Assembly (NCBI RefSeq): GCF_014195535.1
Contig: NZ_JACIBY010000012.1
Location: 124,001 to 188,000, forward strand
Length of the DNA stretch: 64,000 nucleotides
From: Runella defluvii
GTDB lineage: Bacteria; Bacteroidota; Bacteroidia; Cytophagales; Spirosomataceae
Reading direction: 5' to 3'
Part shown: piece after piece, positions 7,856-16,986 of the stretch
Numbering within the stretch: the stretch's first letter is position 1
How the letters are laid out: the number at the start of each line of letters is the position of its first letter
Notes under the pieces: model-generated
What the model was told of the DNA's origin: nothing
Databases searched by the model: none
Seen by the model: only the letters and a program-made list of their open reading frames with translations
Translations under genes and position numbers: made by a program

Positions 7856-7887
7856 AGGCTAAAACAGTGAGCTATTTTGCTCTTTCG

Positions 7888-7930
7888 TGGTCACGTAGGG
7901 ATTCGAACCCCAAACCTTCTGATCCGTAGT
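7888..7930 (-). other. Probable prophage attachment site (3' half of tRNA-Arg)
   Basis: Inference from arrangement: a tyrosine recombinase gene sits next to the 3' end of an intact tRNA, with phage genes on the same side. The crossover core should be a stretch of the anticodon-to-T-arm sequence. The second copy, which would define the element's other end, is expected left of the window and cannot be seen, so the exact core is unknown. Confidence 0.45.
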
Positions 7931-7961
7931 CAGATGCTCTATCCAATTGAGCTACGCAACC
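7888..7961 (-). tRNA. tRNA-Arg (anticodon ACG)
   Basis: A 74-nt cloverleaf reads on the minus strand. The acceptor stem GGTTGCG pairs with CGTGACC (two wobble pairs) and the discriminator base is A. The D arm is GCTC...GAGC, the anticodon stem is TCTGA/TCAGA with loop CTACGGA (anticodon ACG, which inosine modification lets read CGN codons), and the T arm is centred on TTCGAAT. The CCA end is not encoded. The gene's 3' end points towards the integrase, the usual arrangement when a tRNA is an integration target. Confidence 0.95.
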
Positions 7962-8001
7962 GTGTTATTTTTTTTAATTATTTCCCGTTGTTTTGGGAAT
8001 G

Positions 8002-8032
8002 CAAAGGTAGGGGTATTTCACCCCTTTGTCAA
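8002..8032 (-). promoter_or_regulatory. Bacteroidota-type promoter for tRNA-Arg
   Basis: On the minus strand TTG (8032-8030) is followed after 20 bp by TACCTTTG (8009-8002), matching the TAnnTTTG -7 element of the Bacteroidota primary sigma factor. The start site would fall about 30 bp before the tRNA 5' end. Confidence 0.65.
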
Positions 8033-8137
8033 GCCTTTTTTTGATTTTTTTTGAAAATATTTTTTGTCGAACCTGCGTTTTTGAGCTAAACACGCTGCTT
8101 TTCAGAAAGATAAGTGTTGAAAAAAAATAAAAAATTT

Positions 8138-10300
8138 TTACTTTTTTTCAACAAAACCTTCGCCCGCTGCCGCCATCGCTCGTAATTTGGGGGTGGGGCG
8201 GAAGCGCTCCCCGTAAGTTTCGGCAAGACGGTCGCATTCGGATACGAAGGTGGAAATGCCCACGTAGTCAACAAAAGACAGCGTGCCGCCCGCGTAAGGA
8301 GGGAAACCCCAGCCGAGAATCGAGCCCAAATCGGCGTCAAGGCGCGTTCGTATCACACCTTCTTCAAAGCACCGCACCGTTTCTATCGCCTGACGGTACA
8401 ACAAACGCGTTTTTACTTCTTCCAACGTAGGCTGTTGGGTACTGACGGGAAATAATTCCGCCAAACCTTCCCATAAGTGTTTTTGGCCACCTTCGGGGTA
8501 TTCGTAAAACCCTGCTTTGGCTTTTTTACCCAAGCGCCCCATTTCAGTAAATTGTTTCCCAATTTGGTAGCTAGTGTCGGTTTCGGCCAGTACGCCGTCT
8601 TTTACGGCTTGTCCCGCGATTTTATATACCAAATCAAGTGCCACTTCGTCCGAGACTGCCAACGGCCCTACGGGCATTCCTGCCAGTTTTCCTGCGTTTT
8701 CAATGAGCACAGGGTTTACGCCGTCTTTAAGGAGCTCCATTCCTTCGGATGTGTAAGTGCCAAAACAGCGCGACGTATAAAAGCCCCGCGAGTCGTTGAC
8801 AACAATCGGCGTTTTTTTGATTTTACGGGTGTAATCTATTGCTACTGCTAAGGCGTAGTCAGAAGTTTCTTTGCCGACAATCAATTCCACCAACATCATT
8901 TTATCGACGGGAGAAAAGAAGTGAATGCCAATGAAATTGGCAGGATTCGCTGAGGCTTTGGCAAGGCCCGTGATGGGCAAGGTGGATGTATTGGAGGCAA
9001 ATACGCCGTTGTTGACTAATTGAGGTTCGGCTTCTTGGGTAACGGTGGCTTTTAGCTCGCGGTTTTCAAAGACGGCTTCGATGATTAGCTCACTACCCGC
9101 CAAATCATCGGCGTTGGCTGTCGGTTTGATTAAGTCCAATACGCCTTCGGCTTTCAATGCGTCGAATTTGCCGCGTTCTACGGTTTTTTTTAACAAACTA
9201 CGCGCGTAGTCCTTGCCTTTTTCAGCTGCTTCTTGGCTGACGTCTTTTAAAATGACTTCGATGCCCGCCAGCGCACTGACGTAGGCAATGCCCGCACCCA
9301 TCATGCCCGCCCCCAAAACACCCAATTTTTTTACCTCCGTCTTGGCGATGTCTTTGGGGCGGCTTGCGCCTTTGTTGGCTTCGTTTAAGCCCAAGAACAT
9401 GGTACGAATCAGGTTGCCTGCTTCTTTGGAGGTAGCAACTTTGACAAAATGACGGGCTTCAATGGCAATACCTCGGTCGATGTTGACCAACAATCCTTCG
9501 TAAACGCACGACATGATGTGTTGGGTCGAAGGGTAATTTCCTTTCGATTTGTCCATCATCATTGCTGTGCCTACCGTAAAGGTTTGCATTCCGACAGGGC
9601 TTAGCACTGCGCCATTGGGAACCTTGTAGTTGTCTTTGGCCTGAATTTTACCCGTTTTTTTATTGATTTCGTCCCAAGGTTTTAGCGGTTTTGGATTGGC
9701 TGCAATCCACGAAAAAGCCTTTTCGAGCATTTCTTCGCGGGTTTCGGCGACGGCATCGACAATACCCATACCTAAGGCATCTTTAGGGGAGAGTTCTTTG
9801 CCTTCCAAAATCAATGGTAGAGCGGCCTGCATTCCAATCATCCGCGGCAATCGTTGCGTACCACCCGCACCTGGTAGTAGCCCAACTTTTACTTCGGGAA
9901 GTCCCAGTTTGGTTTTGGGGTTGTTGAGGGCGACTCGGTAATGGCAAGCCAGACATATTTCTAAGCCACCACCCAGCGCCGTGCCATTGATGGCCGCGAC
10001 TACGGGTTTGCCGTTGGTTTCGATGCGTCGAAAAAGCTCGTTGAGTCCTGCGGAGATTTTGAGCATTTCGGCGGGGTCGCCTCCTTGATTGCGCAAAATC
10101 ATTTTTAGGTCAGCTCCTGCCACAAACTCAGGCTTGGAGGATGTAATGACGATTCCTTTCACGTCAGCGTCAGAGAAGGCTTTTTTGAGCGCTTCTCCAA
10201 AAGCAGGAACGGAGTCGTCGTTGAGGACGTTCATGGGCGAGCTTGTCATGTTCCACACAATCATCGCTACCCCGTCTTTTACTGAATAATCAATGGCCAT
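8138..10300 (-). CDS. FadJ/FadB-type fusion: enoyl-CoA hydratase and 3-hydroxyacyl-CoA dehydrogenase
   Basis: 720 residues, the usual length of the fatty-acid oxidation alpha subunit. Residues 1-200 are a crotonase domain. The oxyanion region (GTALGGGLEICLACHYR) is at 107-122 and includes E114; LPEVKVGLLPGAGG at 134-147 holds the second catalytic Glu (E136). The NAD-binding Rossmann motif GAGMMGAGIA is at 330-339, followed by the C-terminal dehydrogenase domains (SNTSTLP, GIHFFSPVDKMMLVE). It converts 2-enoyl-CoA to 3-ketoacyl-CoA in two steps in the cytoplasm. No thiolase gene lies beside it here. It ends close to the tRNA promoter and is not clearly in an operon with the TonB receptor upstream, which ends 33 bp away. 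Confidence 0.92.
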   Translation of the reverse strand: MAIDYSVKDGVAMIVWNMTSSPMNVLNDDSVPAFGEALKKAFSDADVKGIVITSSKPEFVAGADLKMILRNQGGDPAEMLKISAGLNELFRRIETNGKPVVAAINGTALGGGLEICLACHYRVALNNPKTKLGLPEVKVGLLPGAGGTQRLPRMIGMQAALPLILEGKELSPKDALGMGIVDAVAETREEMLEKAFSWIAANPKPLKPWDEINKKTGKIQAKDNYKVPNGAVLSPVGMQTFTVGTAMMMDKSKGNYPSTQHIMSCVYEGLLVNIDRGIAIEARHFVKVATSKEAGNLIRTMFLGLNEANKGASRPKDIAKTEVKKLGVLGAGMMGAGIAYVSALAGIEVILKDVSQEAAEKGKDYARSLLKKTVERGKFDALKAEGVLDLIKPTANADDLAGSELIIEAVFENRELKATVTQEAEPQLVNNGVFASNTSTLPITGLAKASANPANFIGIHFFSPVDKMMLVELIVGKETSDYALAVAIDYTRKIKKTPIVVNDSRGFYTSRCFGTYTSEGMELLKDGVNPVLIENAGKLAGMPVGPLAVSDEVALDLVYKIAGQAVKDGVLAETDTSYQIGKQFTEMGRLGKKAKAGFYEYPEGGQKHLWEGLAELFPVSTQQPTLEEVKTRLLYRQAIETVRCFEEGVIRTRLDADLGSILGWGFPPYAGGTLSFVDYVGISTFVSECDRLAETYGERFRPTPKLRAMAAAGEGFVEKK

Positions 10301-10332
10301 TGGTTGTTGATTGATAAGTGAGTATCTGATTT

Positions 10333-12750
10333 TTACATAAACTTGAAATTGTATGCCAAAGATACAATTGGGGAGGCAAAAATTTGAAGCTGGTAGGCGG
10401 TATAGGCGGTTCCTTGGGTTTTCAAAAATACCGAGTACTGGTTTTTGCGACCGTAGAGGTTATAAACGGTGAAAATCCAGCTGCCAATCCAACGTTTGTC
10501 TTTGAGCGATGGGTTGTTGATTTGCCACGAAAAATCAAGACGGTGGTAGTCTTTGATACGGCCTTGGTTGCGTTCGGCATAGTAGGGGTAGGCTTTCCCT
10601 TGGAAACTCACAAAGCCGTTGGGGATGGTGTAGGGGCGGCCTGTCCCGTAGGTGAATGTCAACGAAAGGCTGTGGTATTTGTTCTCACTGAAATTGAGCG
10701 ACATGTTCACGTTGTGAGGACGGTCGAAGTTGGCAGGATACCATTTGCCATCGTTGATACGTTCGGTGAAGCGAGGGCCTTCGTCCACCAAATTAAATAC
10801 CCTTGAATACGTGTAATTGACCCAACCCGTCATTTCGCCTTTTTTCTTGGTGAGCATTAATTCTAAGCCGTACGATTTACTCCGTCCCTGCAATACTTGG
10901 GTTTCGATGTAGTTTTGCAACAAAAAATCGGCACCTGGTTTGAAGTCTAGCACGTTTTGGGTGGCGCGGTAGTAGGCTTCTAGCGAAAACTCATAGATGT
11001 TATTTTTAAGGTTTTTGAAATAACCAACTGTCCACAACTGACTCACTTGCGGCCGAATATGGGCATCACTCATTTTCCAACGCGAGGTGGGAAGGGGAGT
11101 GGTGGTATTGGAAACCACTTGTAAATACTGACGCATGAGGTTGTAGCCGAACTTAACCGACGACAGTTCGTCGATGGTATAACGCAGCCCCACGCGTGGC
11201 TCAAAACCTCCGTAGGTTTGGAGGGGTTTGCCGCTTCCGTAAAAAGTGGAGTCGATAATGCTGGCTTCGGATTTGGGGCTACCGTCGGCGTACGAACGCA
11301 CAGCGGCGGGGCCTAAGGCCATAAAATACGAATAACGCAGTCCTACCGAAACGGTTGTTTTGCGGTTTATTGAGATTTCATCTTCCGCGTGTAGCGCCAA
11401 TTCCAGCCCATATTCGTTGGGAACGCGCAAAGGGTTAACTCGGTCGTTGGCGCCAGGGTTTAGCGTGCCTGGCTGCAACTGATAATGGGTCATGTTTGCC
11501 CCAAATTCTATTTTATGGGCTTTGTTGGGGGTATAATTAAAGTTGGTCTTGGCCTGTCGCTGAAGGATTTCGGAGCCAATCGTTACTTTATTATCGCTGT
11601 TGAGTTCGGGCAAAAGGATGGTGGGGCGATATTGGCTAAAAACGGCTGTGGTTTGCACGTTGAGACGGTCGTGGAAGGCATGAAACCAGCGAGCGGTAAA
11701 GTTGAGGGTGTTGTAATCGTATTGGGTAGAAACGGAATTGATGTTATTGATACCGCCAAGAAGGTCGGTTTGGAAGAAATCGGTGCTGTAATAATTGGAT
11801 AATGAAAAGGTGTTTTTATCATTGATTCTCCAAAAGAGTTTGGCGGCGGCATCTCCAAAACTCGCCCGAATGTTTTTTAATTTTTGAGGCCCCCACTGAA
11901 ACGCAAAATCGTTGAATGCCCCGCGCCCCGTTATCAATATCCCCACTTTTTCTTTGACCAACGGGATTTCGGCGGTCAAACGGTTGGCGACGAAACTAAT
12001 GCCGCCTTGGAGTTTAAATTTGTCCAAGGATGGGTTGGCCATCGAAATATCGAGTACCGAAGCAGCTCGCCCGCCAAACCGAGCAGGGGCAGTCCCTTTG
12101 TACAGTTCCATGCTAGAAACGGCGTCGGGAGGAAAAACAGAAAACAAACCAAACAAGTGAGTTGGGTTAAAAATAGGGGCGTCGTCGAGTAAAATTAGGT
12201 TTTGGTCAACGGCACCACCGCGGATATTGACCCCGTTGGAGGCTTCCCCTACGGAAGTGACCCCAGGGAGCATTTGCAAACTTCGTAGCACATCGACTTC
12301 TCCCAAAATGGCAGGGAGGCGTCTGATGGTTTTAATGTTCAACTGCGTTACTCCCAGCAAAGGCCGAGCCACATTTTCGTCCACGGCTTGGGTAGAAATA
12401 ACAACTTCTTCGAGCTCTTTTGCCACGTTGAGAAGTTTGACGTCTAAGTGGATGTTTTGGTCAAGTGTGAGTTTTAGGCGGTGCGGACGGTATCCTAATC
12501 GGCTGATGACGACGGTGTAGTCGGCTTTACTAAGCATGATGGTGAAAGTGCCCGTAGAATCGGTATAAAGCCCAGATTTGTCAAAATTTAGGCGGATGGC
12601 GGCATTGCTGATAAGTTCGCCCGTTAGCGAATCACGAACGATGCCACTCAGTTCAAACGGTCGGGTGGGGGGGTGCTTGACGCGTTGTTGGGCCCATATA
12701 TACCCCGTACCCGCCATTAGCCAGAGAAAAAGAAGTAGCCTTATTTTCAT
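10333..12750 (-). CDS. TonB-dependent receptor with N-terminal carboxypeptidase-regulatory-like domain
   Basis: 805 residues. The signal peptide MKIRLLLFLWLMAGTGYIWA is followed by a CarboxypepD-reg-like beta-sandwich (about 30-115: LSGIVRDSLTGELISNAAI, then VVISRLGYRPHRL). A plug domain (RSLQMLPGVTSVGEASNGVNIRGG, then LLDDAPIFNPTHLFG) leads into a 22-strand-type barrel ending in an aromatic (VSLAYNFKFM). It is an outer-membrane transporter energised by TonB. It lies immediately downstream (58 bp) of a DUF4249 lipoprotein on the same strand, a pairing common in Cytophagales and thought to form a receptor/lipoprotein unit distinct from SusC/SusD. The ligand is unknown. Confidence 0.9.
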   Translation of the reverse strand: MKIRLLLFLWLMAGTGYIWAQQRVKHPPTRPFELSGIVRDSLTGELISNAAIRLNFDKSGLYTDSTGTFTIMLSKADYTVVISRLGYRPHRLKLTLDQNIHLDVKLLNVAKELEEVVISTQAVDENVARPLLGVTQLNIKTIRRLPAILGEVDVLRSLQMLPGVTSVGEASNGVNIRGGAVDQNLILLDDAPIFNPTHLFGLFSVFPPDAVSSMELYKGTAPARFGGRAASVLDISMANPSLDKFKLQGGISFVANRLTAEIPLVKEKVGILITGRGAFNDFAFQWGPQKLKNIRASFGDAAAKLFWRINDKNTFSLSNYYSTDFFQTDLLGGINNINSVSTQYDYNTLNFTARWFHAFHDRLNVQTTAVFSQYRPTILLPELNSDNKVTIGSEILQRQAKTNFNYTPNKAHKIEFGANMTHYQLQPGTLNPGANDRVNPLRVPNEYGLELALHAEDEISINRKTTVSVGLRYSYFMALGPAAVRSYADGSPKSEASIIDSTFYGSGKPLQTYGGFEPRVGLRYTIDELSSVKFGYNLMRQYLQVVSNTTTPLPTSRWKMSDAHIRPQVSQLWTVGYFKNLKNNIYEFSLEAYYRATQNVLDFKPGADFLLQNYIETQVLQGRSKSYGLELMLTKKKGEMTGWVNYTYSRVFNLVDEGPRFTERINDGKWYPANFDRPHNVNMSLNFSENKYHSLSLTFTYGTGRPYTIPNGFVSFQGKAYPYYAERNQGRIKDYHRLDFSWQINNPSLKDKRWIGSWIFTVYNLYGRKNQYSVFLKTQGTAYTAYQLQIFASPIVSLAYNFKFM

Positions 12751-12808
12751 TCCAATTGTAGTGTTTTCTCAGGTGTTAAAATAAAATGGGGTATTTGCTT
12801 TCTCACTT

Positions 12809-13963
12809 TTACAAAAGCCATCCTGCGGGGCGAATGGGCGTTCGGGTAGCACTTTGCACACAGGGTGCTAAAGGAGGGCGAGACTCAAACAAAGGAGGCA
12901 TGGGAGGGGTGTCGGGCTCAAGTGAAGGTTCTCGCCCAAGCATGAGGTACTTGTAGGCGTTAGAATAAGGGCGTTTATCAATAAAATGACGGGATTTTGC
13001 CACCCCTGCCGTCCCGAAATAGCCAACTACTTCTTCGGTGCTGTCATCTATGTTTCTAACGTTACCGATAATGGCAGAGGGTGGTGTATCGGTCAGATTA
13101 CCCGTGTTTTGAGCTTGGTCGCGCAGGAGTTTGTAATATTCGTAGGCATTAGGAGAAATGGATAGTTGCTGGATTTCGACCAGCGCTGCCCGATTGGCAA
13201 ATCCACCTCCCATTACATAGAACGGAATTTTGGCAACTTGCTGGGCCTGAACTTGGCGACCATTGGAATAAATATCCGAAAAGACGGTAATTTCATTGCT
13301 GTAAAAAATCTCCCAACAAGGGGCATCACATCGGTAATCGTATATCGTCCGACTGTTACGCTCAGGAATACACACAAACGTTTTTGAGTCCAGTTTTCCG
13401 CCTTCGCAAGTGGCACATAAGCCTTGCTCCTCGTAGTCTGTCCAGCGCCACAAATAGAAGTTGCGCTCATTGGCGGGGTCTTTAAAATCAACGTAAACAT
13501 CTAACGAAGAAAAAGCAACTCGTTTTCCTGTGCGGTCTAGGATGCCATCACGGTTGTATTTATGGTAGATTTTATCAATTTCAGGGGAAGCCCTCAGCTG
13601 TTCTTTTTCTGACTCATATACTTTTCCTGTGGGGGTTCGGAAATGTAATTGGTAGGTTTGACCGACTTGGCCATTAAAAGTAGCGGGAGCTATATACACG
13701 CCACTTTCGTATTCGGCTAGTTTTACAACCGAACCGTCGCCTACCCTGACTTCGACCTCACAATTTCGCAGCGGCACAGAGTAATAGGTGGCATTTTCAG
13801 AACGAGCTGTTTTCAAGGTGACAGTCAGACCGTATCCGTTGGTTACGAATCCATCTACGGTGATGACCTCCGAATTGAAACGATAGTTTACATCATAGAC
13901 TTCAACGCACGAAACCCACAGCAAACAGAGAATAATAAAGGTGATGGCTCTTTGTAAAAACAT
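12809..13963 (-). CDS. DUF4249 family lipoprotein
   Basis: 384 residues from the ATG at 13963; a TTG five codons upstream is also possible but gives a worse signal. MFLQRAITFIILCLLWVSC is a lipoprotein signal. The following EVYDVNYRFNSEVITVDGFVTN, then the TVTLKTARSE and EVEVRVGDGS segments, follow the DUF4249 pattern of an Ig-like N-terminal domain. A Cys-containing segment (LCATCEGG, then the FVCIPERN and YDYRCDAPC stretches) lies mid-protein. It precedes the TonB receptor in the same direction, so the two are probably one transcript. By analogy with SusD it may cap the receptor on the cell surface, but its ligand is not known. Confidence 0.85.
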   Translation of the reverse strand: MFLQRAITFIILCLLWVSCVEVYDVNYRFNSEVITVDGFVTNGYGLTVTLKTARSENATYYSVPLRNCEVEVRVGDGSVVKLAEYESGVYIAPATFNGQVGQTYQLHFRTPTGKVYESEKEQLRASPEIDKIYHKYNRDGILDRTGKRVAFSSLDVYVDFKDPANERNFYLWRWTDYEEQGLCATCEGGKLDSKTFVCIPERNSRTIYDYRCDAPCWEIFYSNEITVFSDIYSNGRQVQAQQVAKIPFYVMGGGFANRAALVEIQQLSISPNAYEYYKLLRDQAQNTGNLTDTPPSAIIGNVRNIDDSTEEVVGYFGTAGVAKSRHFIDKRPYSNAYKYLMLGREPSLEPDTPPMPPLFESRPPLAPCVQSATRTPIRPAGWLL

Positions 13964-14148
13964 CCCGAAATGTAACAATTTAGGACGAGTTTTCTGAGGA
14001 ATATCTTATTCAGTCTTTTTATTTTACTACAATGTGCAGACTAATCACGCTATTTTATAGATGAATGGATGAGGTAAGTCCCACTTTTTTCGTTGGGAAA
14101 TAGCGGTTTCATTGCGTAAATTACCCCCAAATTCTAAAACCATTTTCG

Positions 14149-16293
14149 ATGAAAAACCTCATTCCCAGCACCCTTGTGGTGTGTTTGGCTTTGGGAGGTT
14201 GTAAAACCACTCCCGAACAAACAAAAGTGCTCACCCAAGCTGAATATCCTGCCGCTCCCGTTGCCGCCAAAAAGCCCAAAACTTTCACCAACCACGGCTA
14301 TCAGCGTGTGGACGATTATTATTGGTTAAAGGATAAAACCAACCCTGAAACCATTGCTTACCTGAAAGCTGAAAATGCCTATGCTGATACGGTGATGGCT
14401 TCGACCAAAGCGCTTCAAAAAACGCTTTTTGACGAAATGAAAGGCAGAATCAAAGAGGAAGACCAGTCGGTGCCGTCGTTCGATAATGGATACTATTACT
14501 ATTCTCGCGTTGGGAAAGGTCAACAATACAGCGTTCATTGCCGCAAAAAAGGCAGCCTTGACGCTGCTGAGGAAGTCATTTTTGACGAAAACAAAATGGC
14601 CGCAGGAAAAGGAGCTTTCATCATGGGAGGCTATGAAGTAAGCGATAACAACAACATTGCGGCTTATGTTAGCAACACCACAGGTTCTTATGCTGAGTTT
14701 GAGCTGCGTTTTCGGGATTTGCAAACGGGCAAAGAGCTCCCTGACGTTATCAGTCGCATGGGCGGTAGCCTTGCGTGGGCGGCCGATAACCAAACAGTGT
14801 TTTATTCGGTGCCTAATGCTGCCCTTCGTTCGCACAAAATTTATAAACATATAGTCGGAAGCAACGCCAAAGACGAACTTGTATATGAAGAAAAAGACGA
14901 GCTATTTAACTGCTACGTGGGTCGTTCAAAAACCAAACGCATCATTGCGATTCAGTCGGGAAGTTTCACTAGCAGCGATACTCGAATCCTGCCCGCTGAC
15001 CAGCCCAATGGAAAGTTTACGCTGTTTTTGCCGCGTCAAAAAGACGTTGAATACAACATCACCGACCACCCAGCACATTACTATGTGTCGTGGAAAGACC
15101 CACAAAACAAAAACCAAAAAATATACGAATTGCCCAAAGAAGGCTATGAAAACCGCAGTACGTGGAAGGAGATTGTTGCACATGACCCCAAAGCAAAAAT
15201 CGAAGGGATAGATATTTTTGAAAAGTATATGATTATCACCAAACGAATCAATGGGTTGCTAGAGATGCAGGTGAGGGAACTGACGACGGGGAATAGCAAA
15301 ACGATTTCGTTTCCAGAACCTGTCTATACCGCCTATCCGATGGGTACGCCTGATTTTACTTCAACGAAATTCCGTTACGCTTATACTTCGCTCAACCGCC
15401 CCACTACGACCTACGACTACGACATGCTGACCAACAGCAGCACAAAGCTCAAAGAACGTGAAGTGCCGAGTGGGTTTAACCCCGACGACTATGAGGTAAA
15501 GCGCCTTTGGGCAACGGCCAAAGACGGTGTTAAAGTCCCGATGGCTGTTGTACATAAAAAAGGAATCACGCTCGACGGTACCAATCCGAGTCTTTTGTAT
15601 TCGTATGGGTCGTACGGGTATTCGTCGGATGCGGGTTTTAATGCCAATATCTTTAGCTTGGTCAACCGTGGTTTTGTCTATGTCATTGCGCAGATTCGTG
15701 GCGGGTCAGATTTGGGCGAACAGTGGTACGAAGACGGGAAATTGCAGAAGAAAATGAACACCTTTACCGATTTTATTGCCTGTGCCGAGCACCTTGTGAA
15801 CGAAAAATATACGTCTCCAGAAAAATTGGCCATCAACGGTGGAAGCGCAGGGGGCTTGTTGGTAGGAGCCGTGACCAACTTACGCCCTGATTTGTTTAAA
15901 GTAGTGGTGGCGGAAGTGCCTTTTGTCGATGTGATAAATACCATGCTCGACCCTAATCTTCCGCTGACGACTCAAGAATACGAACAATGGGGTAATCCGA
16001 ACATCAAAGCTGACTACGATTATATCATGACGTACTCACCCTACGACAACCTCAAAAAAGGAAATTATCCCAACATTTTGGCCACGGGTGGTTTAAATGA
16101 TTCGCAGGTTGGTTTTCACGAACCTGCCAAATGGGTCGCCAAAATACGGACGCTTAAAACTGACCAGAATGTAGTCCTTCTCAAAACCAACATGGACTCA
16201 GGTCACGGCGGTTCGACGGGGCGTTTTGATTACCTCAAAGACGAAGCCTTCAACTACGCCTTTATCCTTAGCCGATTGGGAATAGGGAAGTAA
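14149..16293 (+). CDS. Prolyl oligopeptidase family serine peptidase (S9A), lipoprotein
   Basis: 714 residues. The start MKNLIPSTLVVCLALGGC is a lipoprotein signal. Residues about 45-450 form the N-terminal and beta-propeller region (HGYQRVDDYYWLKDKTNPE). The alpha/beta-hydrolase domain carries S566 in NGGSAGG, D651 in GGLNDSQV and H686 in DSGHGG, the expected catalytic triad. Such enzymes cut short peptides after proline, here probably in the periplasm or at the outer membrane. The gene stands alone, divergent from the DUF4249/TonB unit. Confidence 0.92.
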   Translation: MKNLIPSTLVVCLALGGCKTTPEQTKVLTQAEYPAAPVAAKKPKTFTNHGYQRVDDYYWLKDKTNPETIAYLKAENAYADTVMASTKALQKTLFDEMKGRIKEEDQSVPSFDNGYYYYSRVGKGQQYSVHCRKKGSLDAAEEVIFDENKMAAGKGAFIMGGYEVSDNNNIAAYVSNTTGSYAEFELRFRDLQTGKELPDVISRMGGSLAWAADNQTVFYSVPNAALRSHKIYKHIVGSNAKDELVYEEKDELFNCYVGRSKTKRIIAIQSGSFTSSDTRILPADQPNGKFTLFLPRQKDVEYNITDHPAHYYVSWKDPQNKNQKIYELPKEGYENRSTWKEIVAHDPKAKIEGIDIFEKYMIITKRINGLLEMQVRELTTGNSKTISFPEPVYTAYPMGTPDFTSTKFRYAYTSLNRPTTTYDYDMLTNSSTKLKEREVPSGFNPDDYEVKRLWATAKDGVKVPMAVVHKKGITLDGTNPSLLYSYGSYGYSSDAGFNANIFSLVNRGFVYVIAQIRGGSDLGEQWYEDGKLQKKMNTFTDFIACAEHLVNEKYTSPEKLAINGGSAGGLLVGAVTNLRPDLFKVVVAEVPFVDVINTMLDPNLPLTTQEYEQWGNPNIKADYDYIMTYSPYDNLKKGNYPNILATGGLNDSQVGFHEPAKWVAKIRTLKTDQNVVLLKTNMDSGHGGSTGRFDYLKDEAFNYAFILSRLGIGK

Positions 16294-16353
16294 ACCAGTT
16301 TATATTACCCAAAGACTACATTTATTTCTTGATGGCATTTGCCTTATTGCTGG

Positions 16354-16399
16354 TAAACACATAGTCCACAAAAGACTGTCTATGTTGACTATGTGTTTA
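16354..16399. repeat. Inverted repeat, TAAACACATAGTC family
   Basis: A 13-bp perfect inverted repeat (16354-16366 and 16387-16399) with a 20-base loop lies between two convergent genes. A further related piece, CTATGTGTTTTAAAA, follows at 16412-16426 and recurs in the opposite orientation at 30005-30019. Confidence 0.7.
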
Positions 16400-16490
16400 T
16401 TCTACTATTTTCTATGTGTTTTAAAAAGAATGCGACCCTATCCTGCATTTGTTCGGATACTCCACGGTGGAATAATCAAACTTGGAAAGT

Positions 16491-16961
16491 TTAAAAGTTT
16501 TTAGTCAATACAATATTCAATTGACGATTTTCTTTGGCCGCTTTTTCGTCCATTTTACGACCGACAACTACCCCCAAACCCAGCCCAATGGGTAAGCCAA
16601 CTCCCAATAAACCCATGTTTTTGGTAGCTGCCCCTATCGCTACTCCAATAGGTAGGCCAATAGCCGCCATACCCATACTCATCCAAATCGTTTGGTAGTA
16701 GTTTTTAGGGACAATTTTTACCTCTTTTGCCAAAAGGTTAACAATAGTTGATTGCTTCATTTTAATGAATTTCCCAAAGTCGGTTCCTGAGCCAGCAAAC
16801 GAGTTGATTTCCACAACGTGAGCATTGATGCAGTCGATGAGTTGGGAAGGAATTTCTTTTTTTCTTAACTCAATTAGTAAAGTATCAAATTGGTTGTAAG
16901 TAGCTTCTAATTTAGGCGTATTTCCAATCTCAATTTGTGTTGATAAATGCTTGATTTCCAT
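16491..16961 (-). CDS. Unknown membrane protein with glycine-zipper-like hydrophobic region
   Basis: 156 residues without a signal peptide. The first 95 residues are soluble and helical. Residues 94-133 (MSMGMAAIGLPIGVAIGAA, then LLGVGLPIGLGLGVVVG) form two Gly-rich hydrophobic helices in which LPIG is repeated, followed by a charged tail. Such glycine zippers pack tightly in membranes. It lies 25 bp downstream of another unknown gene on the same strand, so the two probably form an operon. I recognise no family. Confidence 0.65.
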   Translation of the reverse strand: MEIKHLSTQIEIGNTPKLEATYNQFDTLLIELRKKEIPSQLIDCINAHVVEINSFAGSGTDFGKFIKMKQSTIVNLLAKEVKIVPKNYYQTIWMSMGMAAIGLPIGVAIGAATKNMGLLGVGLPIGLGLGVVVGRKMDEKAAKENRQLNIVLTKNF

Positions 16962-16986
16962 GAGAATGTTATTCTGGGGTTGTTAA

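Noticed and set aside
10384-12784. Several plus-strand open frames across the TonB receptor
   Set aside because: They are antisense to an intact 805-residue receptor and show no family motif.
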